From SIG440 sp045645905 (lineage in GTDB: Bacteria > Bacillota > Clostridia > Monoglobales > Monoglobaceae), in NCBI GenBank assembly GCA_045645905.1, contig JAZRJT010000016.1, positions 1 to 64,000 on the forward strand: 64,000 nt of DNA. The letters run 5' to 3'. The notes beneath the pieces were generated by a model. The model worked only from the letters and a program-made list of their open reading frames with translations. It was not told the DNA's origin and did no database searches. The translations under genes and the position numbers were made by a program. Below are positions 8,138 through 17,428 of this stretch, piece by piece. How positions within the stretch are numbered: the first letter of the stretch is position 1; each line of letters opens with the position of its first letter.

Positions 8138-9256
8138 TTATCTATTTTTTTGAGACAATTTGCTATTTATGGTGTATGTTGGGGCCATCTTTGCAATTTC
8201 TAACTTAACAGTTTCTTCATTTTTATCAGCAACAGCCCTCAATCCTTCAATTTTTTGCATAAGTTCATCTGCATCAATATGTTCCGGCTTTGCAATAAAA
8301 ATCTTTTTGTGCTGAGTTACAGTCAATCCTTCCTCATCCGTAAGAAGCTCCTCAAATTCCTTATCTCCCGGTCGGTGTCCGGTAAATTCTATCTTTATAT
8401 CACGGCCTGCTTCAAGCCCCGCAAGTGCAATCATCCGCTTTGCCAAATCGAGAATTTTTACAGGCTGACCCATATCAAGAACAAAAATTTCTCCTCATTT
8501 AGCATATGCCGCCGCCTGAAGGACAAGCCGAGCCGCCTCAGCAACTGTCATAAAAAATCTTGTAACATCAGGGTGTGTAACAGTTACCGGCCCACCCTGT
8601 TTAATCTGTCTCTGAAATCTTAAAGCAACCGAGCCGCTTGACCCAAGAACATTGCCAAACCTTACTGCCGCAAATTCTGTGTTGGTGCTGTTTTGCAGAG
8701 CCGTCCCTATCATCTCGCATATACGTTTGCTTGCACCCATAACACTGGTGGGATTAACAGCCTTATCTGTAGAAATAAGAATAAATTTTTTTGCACCACA
8801 ATTTACCGCACATTTTGCAGTATTCAGGGTGCCCAGTACATTGTTTTTCACAGCTTCACCGGGGCTTGTTTCCATTAGAGGAACGTGTTTGTGTGCCGCC
8901 GCGTGAAAAACAATATCAGGACTGAATCTATCAAATATTATTTCAAGCCTTTTTTTGTCCCTTATTGATGCAACAATCGAAACGACTGATTGCCCGGGAA
9001 ATCTTTCTTCCAATTCATTTTCAAGCTGATACATTGTGTTTTCATATATATCAAGAAGAATTAACTTATTCGGCTTATAAACTGCAATTTGTCTGCAAAG
9101 TTCCGAACCTATTGTTCCGCCTGCACCAGTAACAAGAACAACCTTGCCGGCAATTTCATTATTAATCAATTCATTATCAAGAACAACTTCTTCACGGTCA
9201 AGCAAAGCACCTATATTTAATTCATCACAATATTTGTCTTTTGTGGGTTTAGTCAC
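8138..9256 (-). pseudogene. CapD/FlaA1-type sugar dehydratase, interrupted by UGA
   Basis: Two abutting in-frame pieces (9256-8495 and 8494-8138) together encode a polysaccharide-biosynthesis nucleotide-sugar 4,6-dehydratase of the CapD/FlaA1 SDR family. The first piece has the Rossmann motif VTGAGGTIGSELCRQI and the family phrase STDKAVNPTSVMGASKR. The second continues with GEIFVLDMGQPVKILDLA. A TGA at 8497-8495 stands where a glycine codon is expected, so one G-to-T change (GGA to TGA) explains the break. The membrane N-terminal half of long CapD proteins is absent, although a GTG start with AGGTG lies at 9256. It is probably inactive, unless read through or mis-assembled. Confidence 0.88.
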
Positions 9257-9560
9257 ACTCAGTCACCTCATTATATTGATTTTAATTATTTTTATCTATT
9301 ATAACACAACTTTTTCTATCTGAATATATCTTTATTTGGTTTTTTGTAGATTTTCTTAATTTGTGTAATTAATGCTTATGCATACCAAGATAAATGTGTA
9401 TAATTTAAACGCCGGGCCAATATATTGTGTATAACTCCTAAATTTACCACTAAATTTTGTGCATTTATTTTTTCGACAATTTTCACAAAGTTATTTACAA
9501 AGAATTTTTGATATGTTATACTCAAGAAGATAATAATATATTTCAAAGGAGAGATTCCCA
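9257..9560. other. Intergenic region between divergent genes
   Basis: About 304 AT-rich bases separate the minus-strand capD-like gene and the plus-strand nucleobase permease. It holds the permease promoter at 9494-9522, and on the minus strand a TATAAT-like hexamer about 40 bases before the capD-like start. I see no riboswitch or open reading frame worth calling. Confidence 0.6.
9494..9522 (+). promoter_or_regulatory. Promoter of the nucleobase permease
   Basis: TTTACA, a 17-base spacer and TATACT lie about 40 bases before the start codon. AAAGGAGAG then serves as ribosome site. Confidence 0.75.
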
Positions 9561-10934
9561 ATGAAACTAATCTACAACATTGATGATAAACCCAAATTTG
9601 GACAGCTTATTATCTTTGCTATTCAGCAGTTGCTTGCAATTATGGCGGCAACACTGGTTGTTCCTGTTGTTGTTAACGGTGCAACTGGCTCGACAATGAG
9701 TTCTGCCGCAGCGCTTTTGGGTGCGGGGGCAGGTACTCTTGTTTATATTCTTTTCACAAGAAAAAAGAGTCCTGTGTTCCTTGGCTCATCATTTGCATTT
9801 ATTGCATCAATGTGCACAGCCTTTGCAGGCGGTGTGTCAATGTCACTTGGATACCTTGGCTTAATTATCGGTGCACTTTTTGCAGGACTTGTTTATGTAA
9901 TTATAGCTTTGGTTGTTAAAGCTGTAGGTGTACAATGGATAAACAAACTTATGCCTGCAATTGTTATCGGTCCTACCGTTGCTATCATCGGTCTTTCACT
10001 TGCTGGCAACGCCGTTGGCGATGTACTTAAGGGGAATGTTGTAAATGCTGAAAATATTCAGCTTGCTTCACCTTTTGTGTGTTTGATTTGTGCTTTGGTA
10101 ACATTGTTTACAACAATGGCTTGCTCAACCTTTGGCAAAAAAATGGCACGGCTCATACCCTTTATTCTGGGTATTCTTGCCGGATATGTTGTAGCTTTGG
10201 TATTTACACTTATCGGTAATGCCGCAGGCATTGATGCACTTAAGGTTCTCAGCTTTGACTCATTCGGCTCACTTGTTGATGATGGTGTAAATCTTTCTAC
10301 ATTTATTTCACTTCCTGATTTCACCTTCCTTACAGCATTTAAGGGTTTGGGCGAACTTAACGGTTCGTATATAGCAACACTTGCAGTTGCATATGTACCT
10401 GTTGCATTTGTTGTTTTTGCAGAACATATTGCCGACCATAAAAATATTTCTTCAATTATCGAAAAAGATCTCCTCGAAGAACCCGGTCTTCACAGAACAC
10501 TCCTTGGTGACGGTATTGGATCAATGGTAGGCGCATTCTTCGGCGGTTGTCCTAATACAACCTACGGTGAATCTGTTGGATGTGTAGCTATCACAAGAAA
10601 CGCCTCGGTACTTACCATTTTGACAGCAGCAATTCTTGCAATAGTTATTTCTGCCATTTCTCCCTTTATCGCATTTGTAAACTCTATTCCTTCTTGCGTA
10701 ATGGGTGGCGTGTGTATGGCACTTTATGGTTTTATTGCAGTAAGCGGTCTTAAGATGTTTAAGAATATAGACCTTGAGGATAACAGAAATCTTTTTGTTG
10801 CCAGTGTAATTCTTATTGCTGGTATCGGAGGTCTTACACTTAACTTTGGCAAGGTTACTCTTACACCTGTTGCATGTGCTCTTATCCTTGGCATTATTAC
10901 AAACATTATTCTTTCAAGAAAAAACAACGGTTAA
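9561..10934 (+). CDS. uraA: Uracil/xanthine permease (NCS2 family)
   Basis: This 457-aa membrane transporter of the nucleobase:cation symporter-2 family has about 12-14 hydrophobic segments. It shows QQLLAIMAATLVVP near the N-terminus and the family signature region NTTYGESVGCVAITRNAS (about residue 333), where substrate-binding residues lie. It imports uracil or a purine base with a proton. The sequence resembles UraA-type uracil permeases more than xanthine-specific ones, but specificity is inferred. It has its own promoter and ribosome site and stands alone. tRNA-Leu follows from a separate promoter. Confidence 0.88.
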   Translation: MKLIYNIDDKPKFGQLIIFAIQQLLAIMAATLVVPVVVNGATGSTMSSAAALLGAGAGTLVYILFTRKKSPVFLGSSFAFIASMCTAFAGGVSMSLGYLGLIIGALFAGLVYVIIALVVKAVGVQWINKLMPAIVIGPTVAIIGLSLAGNAVGDVLKGNVVNAENIQLASPFVCLICALVTLFTTMACSTFGKKMARLIPFILGILAGYVVALVFTLIGNAAGIDALKVLSFDSFGSLVDDGVNLSTFISLPDFTFLTAFKGLGELNGSYIATLAVAYVPVAFVVFAEHIADHKNISSIIEKDLLEEPGLHRTLLGDGIGSMVGAFFGGCPNTTYGESVGCVAITRNASVLTILTAAILAIVISAISPFIAFVNSIPSCVMGGVCMALYGFIAVSGLKMFKNIDLEDNRNLFVASVILIAGIGGLTLNFGKVTLTPVACALILGIITNIILSRKNNG

Positions 10935-10967
10935 TCTAATATAATTAAATAAAACGTCCAAAACTTC

Positions 10968-10996
10968 TTGACAATCGCGTCATTTACTGATATAAT
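10968..10996 (+). promoter_or_regulatory. Promoter of tRNA-Leu
   Basis: A consensus TTGACA, 17-base spacer and TATAAT end 15 bases before the mature tRNA. Confidence 0.92.
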
Positions 10997-11011
10997 CAAA
11001 CAGTAGCATTT

Positions 11012-11095
11012 GCGGCTGTGGCGGAATTGGCAGACGCGCTAGACTTAGGATCTAGTGTCAATGACGTGGGGGTTCAAGTCCCTTCAGCCGCACCA
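11012..11095 (+). tRNA. tRNA-Leu(UAG)
   Basis: This is a complete class II tRNA. The acceptor GCGGCTG pairs with CAGCCGC, the D arm is present, the anticodon loop CTTAGGA carries TAG, and there is a long variable arm, the GGTTCAAGTCC T loop, discriminator A and an encoded CCA. It reads CUN leucine codons. Confidence 0.97.
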
Positions 11096-11100
11096 CCGAC

Positions 11101-11134
11101 AAAAAGCTTACAGGATTTGACTGTAAGCTTTTTT
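11101..11134 (+). terminator. Terminator of tRNA-Leu
   Basis: The stem AAAAAGCTTACAG/CTGTAAGCTTTTTT with a short loop lies right after the tRNA. Confidence 0.9.
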
Positions 11135-11149
11135 CGTGTCCGTTATTTG

Positions 11150-11551
11150 TCAGGCGGATACTTCCTCGTATTCTTCTTCGCATATCATACCAATTTCATC
11201 TGTATAACTTTTTTCAAGGAATGGTGCTTTCATTCGTATTTCAAGGCGAAGACCATACTCATCCTCATGGATTATTATTTTTTCTAATAGCAGACACAGA
11301 TTTGTGTGGCTCAGTTCCTTTTCACTTAATATCTTATCAAACAGATTTGCATTTTCGAGCATTGCCTTTTTTCTCTCTTTGATTGTTTTATCAATGTTCT
11401 CTATTTTTGCAATCTCATTTTTGAACCCTTCGATTTCTCTGTTTCGCTTTTCTATCACTCGTTCATATCTTTCGGCATTATCCCTGTCCTTGATTTTCTC
11501 CATTAGTATTTGTTCAACTTCAAAGCAGAACTCTTTCATATTTGACCCCAA
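11150..11551 (-). pseudogene. Serine recombinase C-terminal fragment
   Basis: This open frame of at most 133 codons (a TTG at 11551, the first ATG at 11539) resembles only the tail of large serine recombinases. It has a coiled-coil run of charged residues (about 20-75), then LCLLLEKIIIHEDEYGLRLEI, which matches the C-terminal strand region of such enzymes. The catalytic resolvase domain and zinc ribbon are missing, so it cannot recombine DNA. It begins at a 27-bp repeat also found at 59911 and ends close to tRNA-Leu. It is most likely a relic of an integrated element. Confidence 0.7.
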
Positions 11552-11567
11552 CTATTGACAAAGAGCC
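11541..11567 (-). repeat. 27-bp dispersed repeat, copy 1
   Basis: Positions 11541-11567 are identical to 59911-59937. Read on the minus strand it starts GGCTCTTTGTCAATAG and ends GGGGTCAAA. The GG start and TCTTTGTCAA core resemble terminal inverted repeats of ISL3-like insertion sequences, which is inference from memory of that family. It adjoins a truncated recombinase gene here and a truncated atpC at the other site. Confidence 0.8.
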
Positions 11568-11584
11568 AAATTATTATATAAAAC

Positions 11585-11617
11585 AATATCCAGCGGAATT
11601 TTCATCCGCCGGATATT
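11585..11617 (-). terminator. Terminator of the heparinase-like gene
   Basis: The stem AATATCC-GCGGA / TCCGC-GGATATT lies just past the stop codon, followed by GTTTT on the minus strand. Confidence 0.8.
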
Positions 11618-11630
11618 TTGTATAGACTAT

Positions 11631-14600
11631 TTATTTTTCATTAGATACAAACAATTCAGTTACAGATACCCAAGAACCTTTGCTTGAACCATAGAAGCTT
11701 ACTCTTACATAACGAGCCTTATTTCCAATATCAAACTGTTCTAAGCCTGTGGTTGTACCGCTGTTGTGACCATTAAATGCCTCGGTATAATTTAAGCCGT
11801 CAACTGAGTATTCAATCTTGAAGTTTTCTGTACGTTTGTCACCGCTGAGACAAGAAATATTGAGTTTAAGGTTACCCTCAATAACACTGCCCAAATCCAT
11901 TATCACGTTGCCGCCTTGTTCGTCGGTTGCATACTTGGTTACGAAGTCACCATCAAACAAGTTTGCCACGCCATTCTGAGTCTGCGGCTCTGATGAAACA
12001 GAGTATGCAAAAATCGGGAGCTGTTTGTCGCTGTGGAACTTTGCGGTGTTATTGATAGGAGTAACAAGGAATGAATACTGACCAACAGCCACACCGTCTT
12101 TCTTTAAAATCAGGTTTGTAACACCCGGAACTGTTGCTGCCTTAATTGTTTCAATCTTAACTGTTGAATCAACTGCTTTAGCCTTGATTTCAGGAACATC
12201 AGACTTTTCGGTAACAACAAGCACCGAATAATTATACTTATCAGGGTTAAATGTATTAAGAGGTTTACCATCAACCGTAACTGATGCAAGGTTCTGACGG
12301 CTTACCTTGTTGTTTTTCCACGATTCAAGCGGAACATAATCAGCCTTTGCGGTATTTCCTTCAATATAAGGCTGGAAGGTTACTGCCAGTCTGAAGTTTT
12401 TAACATCCTTTCCCTTTTCTGTTCTTACAGCAAGCTTTCTGGCATCACTCAGGACATCACACGCTTTGCCGTGCAGAATATAGAACGGGTCTTCGACACC
12501 ATATACAACGTTTGGTGTTTCAAAAGGCGGTTTTACAGATGTCCCATAGGTCTCGTCAAATGCCGCTGGAAGAACCTCAAACTTGTAGTCACAATCGTTA
12601 ATAATTGTTGCCTTAATTCTCTGATTGTTCTGTGTGAGAATTGCAGATTTTCCATCCTTTGCAACCTCAATCTGTGCATAGGTGTGCATTGACCAGAGGA
12701 AGTCTGTCTCAGATTTTGCCTTGAAATTATCCTGAACTTCAATTATATTATTCAGCTTGTCGAGCTTGACTCCGCGGATGGCAGATTCATAAATGTCATT
12801 GGTGTCTGTCATATCGAGAAGTGCAAATGAGGATGTATCACTAAACTCGGTTTTAGTAAATTTGGATTTACCTTTGCGGTTCATATCATAAGACTTTTCA
12901 TCTTTTGAGCTTTTGATATTTGTTTCCTGACGATTTGCAATAACCGTGTTGTGTCCTTCACCCTTGATGCGGTAATAGTGACCGCCTGTAAAGGGATAGC
13001 CCTCGGGCCAGAACTCATCAACTCTTTTTTTGTTATAGTGACCAAGGTCACGCAGATTATAATCATCACGCGGCAAATCCATACCAAAGCGAACACCGTT
13101 CATATCAAGCTGGAATGAACCTACGTCCTTATGTCCGTGGGGGTCGTTATTTGCACCGCCGTGAAGAGCAATTGTTGCATCAGCGAGACTCCAGCCTGTT
13201 TTCAAAATAACGGTAGAGTTGTTTTGATTATATACATCAGCATCATATACATCAAGACCATCATTGTATTCTTCGGTATCAAATACCCAGTTTGCAACAT
13301 CGACAATAGAGCCTGACTGACCCATTTTATCTTTTCTGTACTGAGCAAGCGATTTATTATTTGTCTGGTCGGCACAGAACATCATAAGCGGAATTACTGC
13401 ATCCTCGGGCTGGCCGTCACCAAATGCATAGGCAGTTGTTGCACCACGCATACGGAAGGGGAATGTCGCTGTTTCCAATACACCGGGGATTTCAGTTCTG
13501 CCCCAGTCGGTACCCATTGATGTCTGCATTGCTTTGAATACCTGTGGGAATCTGGCTCCTGCATAACGCCAATAAGAGATGCCTTCTGCATATTCCCCGT
13601 ATGGGAAGTATACAATGGTACCGCCCTCAGTCGCACGGATAGCACCGCGTATTACATCCTGGAAGTACTCGGGGTCTTCATCATACATAGCAATAGCTGC
13701 CTGCATAACACCGCCGTTGGAAATAAGAGACTGATTGCCTTTGCCGTAACATATACTGTGATACCACGCGTGTCCGTTACAGGTATATGCATGAAGTGCG
13801 TGTTCAAAGACGTTGCGTTTGCATATCTCAACTATGAAATCTTTTTCTTCCTGAGTCCAGTCAACCCAGTCAAATGCGTGGGCAAAACCATACATTCCTT
13901 CGCATGTGCCGAGAGCAGAGTTCTGCTGCATATGCCAGTCGGGGAAAAGCTCGGGGTCCCCAACGTGACAAATATGACGCCACATTTCTGATTTATATTC
14001 CGCCTTTTTTGCCTCATCATCAGTAAGCAGATAAGCCGCTGACAAGCTTGACAAATAATCACCGGTTGTACCGATATATGCTGCACGCTTACCGTCGTGA
14101 AGTTTACGTTCAACTCCGGGCTTTCCGATAATTTTCTCTGCTGATACAAAGATGTTGTTGATAATCATTTGAAGCTGTTTATCTGTTTTTGCACCTTCTT
14201 TAATGCGAGCAAGTGACTCAGGTGTGAACTCAATACGCGGATGCTGATTATTGGGGCTGTAGGTTTTTATTGCGGTGTCAACATCTTCATCCAAAGGTCT
14301 GTCAAAAAGACACATTCTTAAGGTGCGGTTGTAGATATTTTCATCAATTGAAGTATTGCTGGCACCCGTAACTTCATTGCCACTTGCATCAAGAGGCATA
14401 TGCCAATCGTATTCATTTGGTTCATCAAGCCACAAAATGTCATTTTGCAGAATGTATTCTTCACCAAGGAAATCACACAAATCATCAACATGCATATATG
14501 TATATCCGCCCGTCAAGGCTGCAGGTATATTTAATTTTTTGGTTTTGCCGTCAATACTACAAAGATTTTTCTCGGGAACCAAATTCATAGTTTTGCCGTT

Positions 14601-15662
14601 ATATAAAATTTTTACTGTTCTGGTTGCATCTTCCCATTCTACCTTTGCACCATAGCTTTCGGCAAGAACACGGACAGGAGCTATAATCTGATTATCCTTG
14701 CTCGTAAATTTCACAGGCATATCAATCACGCGGCTGCCGTCAAAGAATTTATTGGTATGAACAACTGCAAACTTTTTACCTTTGCTGCGAAGATATGCCA
14801 TAAAATCATAGCAAGTCTGACGGCTTGAGTCAAACTCATAGCTGGTATAGAATACACTGTCGGTAAATTCCTTCCATTGAGCGTTGATTACACTGTCATC
14901 AACCAATTTTTCTGCTTCATAAATTTTAAGGTCATCAACGTACCAAGAACCTTCGTTATTGCCAACAGACACAGGAAAATCAAAGCGCACTTCCGAAACA
15001 TTGAATAATTCCTTTGGCAGTGTTACCGATTTCGGATTGCCGTTAAAATAAAATGTTCCATCGCCGCTTTTAAGGTTAAATGCAAGATCAATTCTGTACC
15101 AGGTATCAGCCTTTATATCTTCGGCAATCAACTGGCTGTCATTGAAATAAACATTATTCCCCTCTATCTTAATAAAGTTAAACAGATTATTGTTATCAGC
15201 ATAGTTTACATCTAGGTTTTTAATAACATTACCATTAAACCAAACAATTTTATCTGTATTAAAATCATCCACTCTAAACGAGAAGCTTATAACACCATTT
15301 TCCTTAATGGGGTAATACTGAATAAGCGCACGTGCCATAGCTGCCTCGCCCTTGATAGCTTCAACCGCATTAAACTTTGCCGCAAGGTTATCAACATTAC
15401 CGTCCTTTTCAATCTTGACAACTTCTGTGTTGTTAATGGCAGCAAGACGCAGTGGCTCTTCGTCATAGTAAACGCTGTCTACAACAATATATTCAGATTT
15501 ACAGGGATGCCATACAAATGCACTTGGCTTGTCGCCCACATTATGGTCATCAAAGTTATGGTTCTTGTATATGAGGTATGTATCCTGTTCTGCCGCCAGA
15601 CAGTTTACAGTTCCAAGAACAACCATCATCACAAGAAGGATAGAAAAAAATATTTTTTTCAT
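11631..15662 (-). CDS. Secreted heparinase II/III-like polysaccharide lyase, multidomain
   Basis: This 1343-aa protein starts with a signal peptide (MKKIFFSILLVMMVVLGTVNCLAAEQ). The domains in order are a beta-sandwich, LamG-like region (about 30-260); a copper-amine-oxidase-N-like stalk module (about 310-410, IIAPVRVLAESYGAKVEW); an alpha/alpha toroid (about 480-800); and the heparinase II/III beta-sheet domain (NNDPHGHKDVGSFQLDMNG near 870, with histidines expected in catalysis). A C-terminal F5/8 type C carbohydrate-binding domain (about 1225-1343) follows. It should cleave uronate-containing polysaccharides outside the cell by beta-elimination. The substrate is not predictable. No sortase motif is present. 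Confidence 0.85.
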   Translation of the reverse strand: MKKIFFSILLVMMVVLGTVNCLAAEQDTYLIYKNHNFDDHNVGDKPSAFVWHPCKSEYIVVDSVYYDEEPLRLAAINNTEVVKIEKDGNVDNLAAKFNAVEAIKGEAAMARALIQYYPIKENGVISFSFRVDDFNTDKIVWFNGNVIKNLDVNYADNNNLFNFIKIEGNNVYFNDSQLIAEDIKADTWYRIDLAFNLKSGDGTFYFNGNPKSVTLPKELFNVSEVRFDFPVSVGNNEGSWYVDDLKIYEAEKLVDDSVINAQWKEFTDSVFYTSYEFDSSRQTCYDFMAYLRSKGKKFAVVHTNKFFDGSRVIDMPVKFTSKDNQIIAPVRVLAESYGAKVEWEDATRTVKILYNGKTMNLVPEKNLCSIDGKTKKLNIPAALTGGYTYMHVDDLCDFLGEEYILQNDILWLDEPNEYDWHMPLDASGNEVTGASNTSIDENIYNRTLRMCLFDRPLDEDVDTAIKTYSPNNQHPRIEFTPESLARIKEGAKTDKQLQMIINNIFVSAEKIIGKPGVERKLHDGKRAAYIGTTGDYLSSLSAAYLLTDDEAKKAEYKSEMWRHICHVGDPELFPDWHMQQNSALGTCEGMYGFAHAFDWVDWTQEEKDFIVEICKRNVFEHALHAYTCNGHAWYHSICYGKGNQSLISNGGVMQAAIAMYDEDPEYFQDVIRGAIRATEGGTIVYFPYGEYAEGISYWRYAGARFPQVFKAMQTSMGTDWGRTEIPGVLETATFPFRMRGATTAYAFGDGQPEDAVIPLMMFCADQTNNKSLAQYRKDKMGQSGSIVDVANWVFDTEEYNDGLDVYDADVYNQNNSTVILKTGWSLADATIALHGGANNDPHGHKDVGSFQLDMNGVRFGMDLPRDDYNLRDLGHYNKKRVDEFWPEGYPFTGGHYYRIKGEGHNTVIANRQETNIKSSKDEKSYDMNRKGKSKFTKTEFSDTSSFALLDMTDTNDIYESAIRGVKLDKLNNIIEVQDNFKAKSETDFLWSMHTYAQIEVAKDGKSAILTQNNQRIKATIINDCDYKFEVLPAAFDETYGTSVKPPFETPNVVYGVEDPFYILHGKACDVLSDARKLAVRTEKGKDVKNFRLAVTFQPYIEGNTAKADYVPLESWKNNKVSRQNLASVTVDGKPLNTFNPDKYNYSVLVVTEKSDVPEIKAKAVDSTVKIETIKAATVPGVTNLILKKDGVAVGQYSFLVTPINNTAKFHSDKQLPIFAYSVSSEPQTQNGVANLFDGDFVTKYATDEQGGNVIMDLGSVIEGNLKLNISCLSGDKRTENFKIEYSVDGLNYTEAFNGHNSGTTTGLEQFDIGNKARYVRVSFYGSSKGSWVSVTELFVSNEK

Positions 15663-15694
15663 CTGGAAAATCTCCCTTCTGATTTATTGATATA

Positions 15695-15724
15695 ATAGTA
15701 ATATACATATCTCTGTTTTGTCAA
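15695..15724 (-). promoter_or_regulatory. Promoter of the heparinase-like gene
   Basis: TTGACA and TACTAT lie on the minus strand with an 18-base spacer, about 35 bases before the start codon. An AGAAGGGAG ribosome site follows. Confidence 0.7.
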
Positions 15725-15759
15725 TGCCATTATACACCATTTATGATACTTTTCCAACA

Positions 15760-16860
15760 TTATTGCAAAAACATAATTAAAATTAACAATATACACAATA
15801 TTCCAAAATTATACAGTGAAAATTCTTTTATGTAATATTTCGCCTGCTCGGGCTGACGCTTCACAAATTCACGGAATGTTATAAGGCTTGCAAGGGATGC
15901 AATTAAAGTTCCTGCACCGCCTATATTCACAGCAACAAGCAGTTGGGGGTAATTTTCGGTAAATCGTGACAGCAATATTGCGCTTGGCACGTTACTGATA
16001 AGCTGGCAGGAAAGCACGCCAAAAAGCAAGGTGTTTTTTTCAATAAGCCAACCAAGAAAATTGCTTATCACCGGAATTCTTGACATATTTCCCGCAAAAA
16101 CAAAGAATGCACAAAACGTCATAAGAAGTGAGTAATCCACCTTTTTTAAAGCCTTTCGGTCAAGAAAAAACAATGCCACAGGTATCACAATAAGCCCCCA
16201 GATATAAGAAATCGACCTGAAGACAATAAGTATCGAAAAAGCAAACAATACAAGGTAGATTAATGTTCTTTTCCATTCAAGCTTTTTGTCATAAGCCTTT
16301 TCAATTTTCAATTTATTATTATCCACCCTGAGACAACATAGGGTAATCAGAATAATGGAAACAATAAACGGAAAAAACATTATTTTGACAAATTCGCCCG
16401 TAGGAATATTAAAATAACTGTACAGATAAAGATTTTGCGGATTTCCGAAGGGTGTTAGCATTCCGCCAAGGTTTGCTGCAATGTTTTGCATAATGAATGT
16501 AAAGCTCATATACTCTTCGTTATCCGTTGAGGTAAGAACATAGTACCCCAAGGGCAGAAATGTAATAAGCGCCATATCGTTTGCAATCAGCATAGACCCT
16601 ATAAATGTTATGTACACAAGTGCAATAACCGCTGACCTTGTGGTTTTAAAAACCTTGACAATCTCACTTGCAACAATTCTGAAAAAATAGATATTTTTCA
16701 ATGCACAAACCACCGCAAGAGTGCAAAACAGACAAGTCAACGTCTTGAAATCAAAATAGCCAAGATACTCACCATCAGGCGGTACAAATATCGACGTGAT
16801 TACCGCAGCCAGAATTGCAATACACATTACCTCGTTTTTAAGAATAAACCTTTTTACCAA
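15760..16860 (-). CDS. Anion permease of the ArsB/NhaD (SLC13-like) superfamily
   Basis: This 366-aa membrane protein has about 10-11 hydrophobic segments. The phrases GSMLIANDMALITFLPLG and NLGGMLTPFGNPQNLYLYS are typical of the ion-transporter superfamily that includes ArsB, NhaD and CitM, where GNPQN is the diagnostic loop. It probably exports or exchanges an anion, or acts as a Na+/H+ antiporter; the substrate cannot be told. It is about 60 residues shorter than ArsB. The start appears to be TTG at 16860 with AGGTG upstream. It follows the sigG remnant by 55 nt and may be transcribed with it. Confidence 0.82.
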   Translation of the reverse strand: MVKRFILKNEVMCIAILAAVITSIFVPPDGEYLGYFDFKTLTCLFCTLAVVCALKNIYFFRIVASEIVKVFKTTRSAVIALVYITFIGSMLIANDMALITFLPLGYYVLTSTDNEEYMSFTFIMQNIAANLGGMLTPFGNPQNLYLYSYFNIPTGEFVKIMFFPFIVSIILITLCCLRVDNNKLKIEKAYDKKLEWKRTLIYLVLFAFSILIVFRSISYIWGLIVIPVALFFLDRKALKKVDYSLLMTFCAFFVFAGNMSRIPVISNFLGWLIEKNTLLFGVLSCQLISNVPSAILLSRFTENYPQLLVAVNIGGAGTLIASLASLITFREFVKRQPEQAKYYIKEFSLYNFGILCILLILIMFLQ

Positions 16861-16915
16861 TTTAACACCTGCTTTTATGTATATTGAGCGGCAAATACGC
16901 CGCCCTGAATATCTG

Positions 16916-17410
16916 TCACAAATACTTTTTCATATGCCCAAGTGCATTTTTTTCAAGCCGTGAAACCTGAGCCTGGGAAATCCCTATTTCGTTGGCAATT
17001 TCCATCTGTGTTTTGCCTATAAAAAATCTCAGTTTTAGTATGTTCTGCTCGCGCAGATTTAAATGCTTCATTGCTTCTTTAATTGAGATATTCTGCAACC
17101 ATGAATCATCAAGATTTTTTTCATCCTTTACCTGATCCATCACAAAAACAGCATCACCGCCATCGTGATACACAGGTTCAAAAAGTGAAACAGGATCCAT
17201 AATTGCATCAAGGGCATTTGAAATTTCCTCACGCTTCATACCCATTTCGGAAGCTATTTCTTCAATTGTGGGTTCTTTTGAATTTTTGTTTATAAGCCGC
17301 TCCTTTGCAGAAAGTGCTTTGTATGCCGTATCCCTAAGCGAACGGCTGACACGTATTGATGTGTTGTCACGAAGATACCTTCGTATTTCCCCGACAATCA
17401 TCGGCACCGT
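16916..17410 (-). pseudogene. sigG: Sigma-G remnant (regions 3-4 only)
   Basis: About 163 codons closely match the C-terminal two thirds of sporulation sigma factor SigG: MPMIVGEIRRYLRD, RVSRSLRDTAYKAL, DPVSLFEPVYHDGGD, and the helix-turn-helix GKTQMEIANEIGISQAQVSRLE. Region 2, which binds the core enzyme and the -10 element, is missing (about 95 residues). Upstream, the frame runs into the stop codon of the EamA gene at 17429, so homology begins abruptly at the junction. AAGGA sits before a possible GTG start at 17413, so a short protein could be made, but not a working sigma factor. It fits a lineage that has lost sporulation. Confidence 0.9.
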
Positions 17411-17428
17411 TGTCCTTTGGGGAAACAG

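Noticed and set aside
8495..8497. UGA recoded as glycine or selenocysteine
   Set aside because: UGA ends iorA, atpD and other genes here normally, and the position is a glycine, not a cysteine or selenocysteine site.
11012..11567. att site formed by duplication of the tRNA-Leu 3' end
   Set aside because: No second copy of the tRNA 3' end was noticed near the recombinase relic, and large serine recombinases do not usually use tRNA genes.
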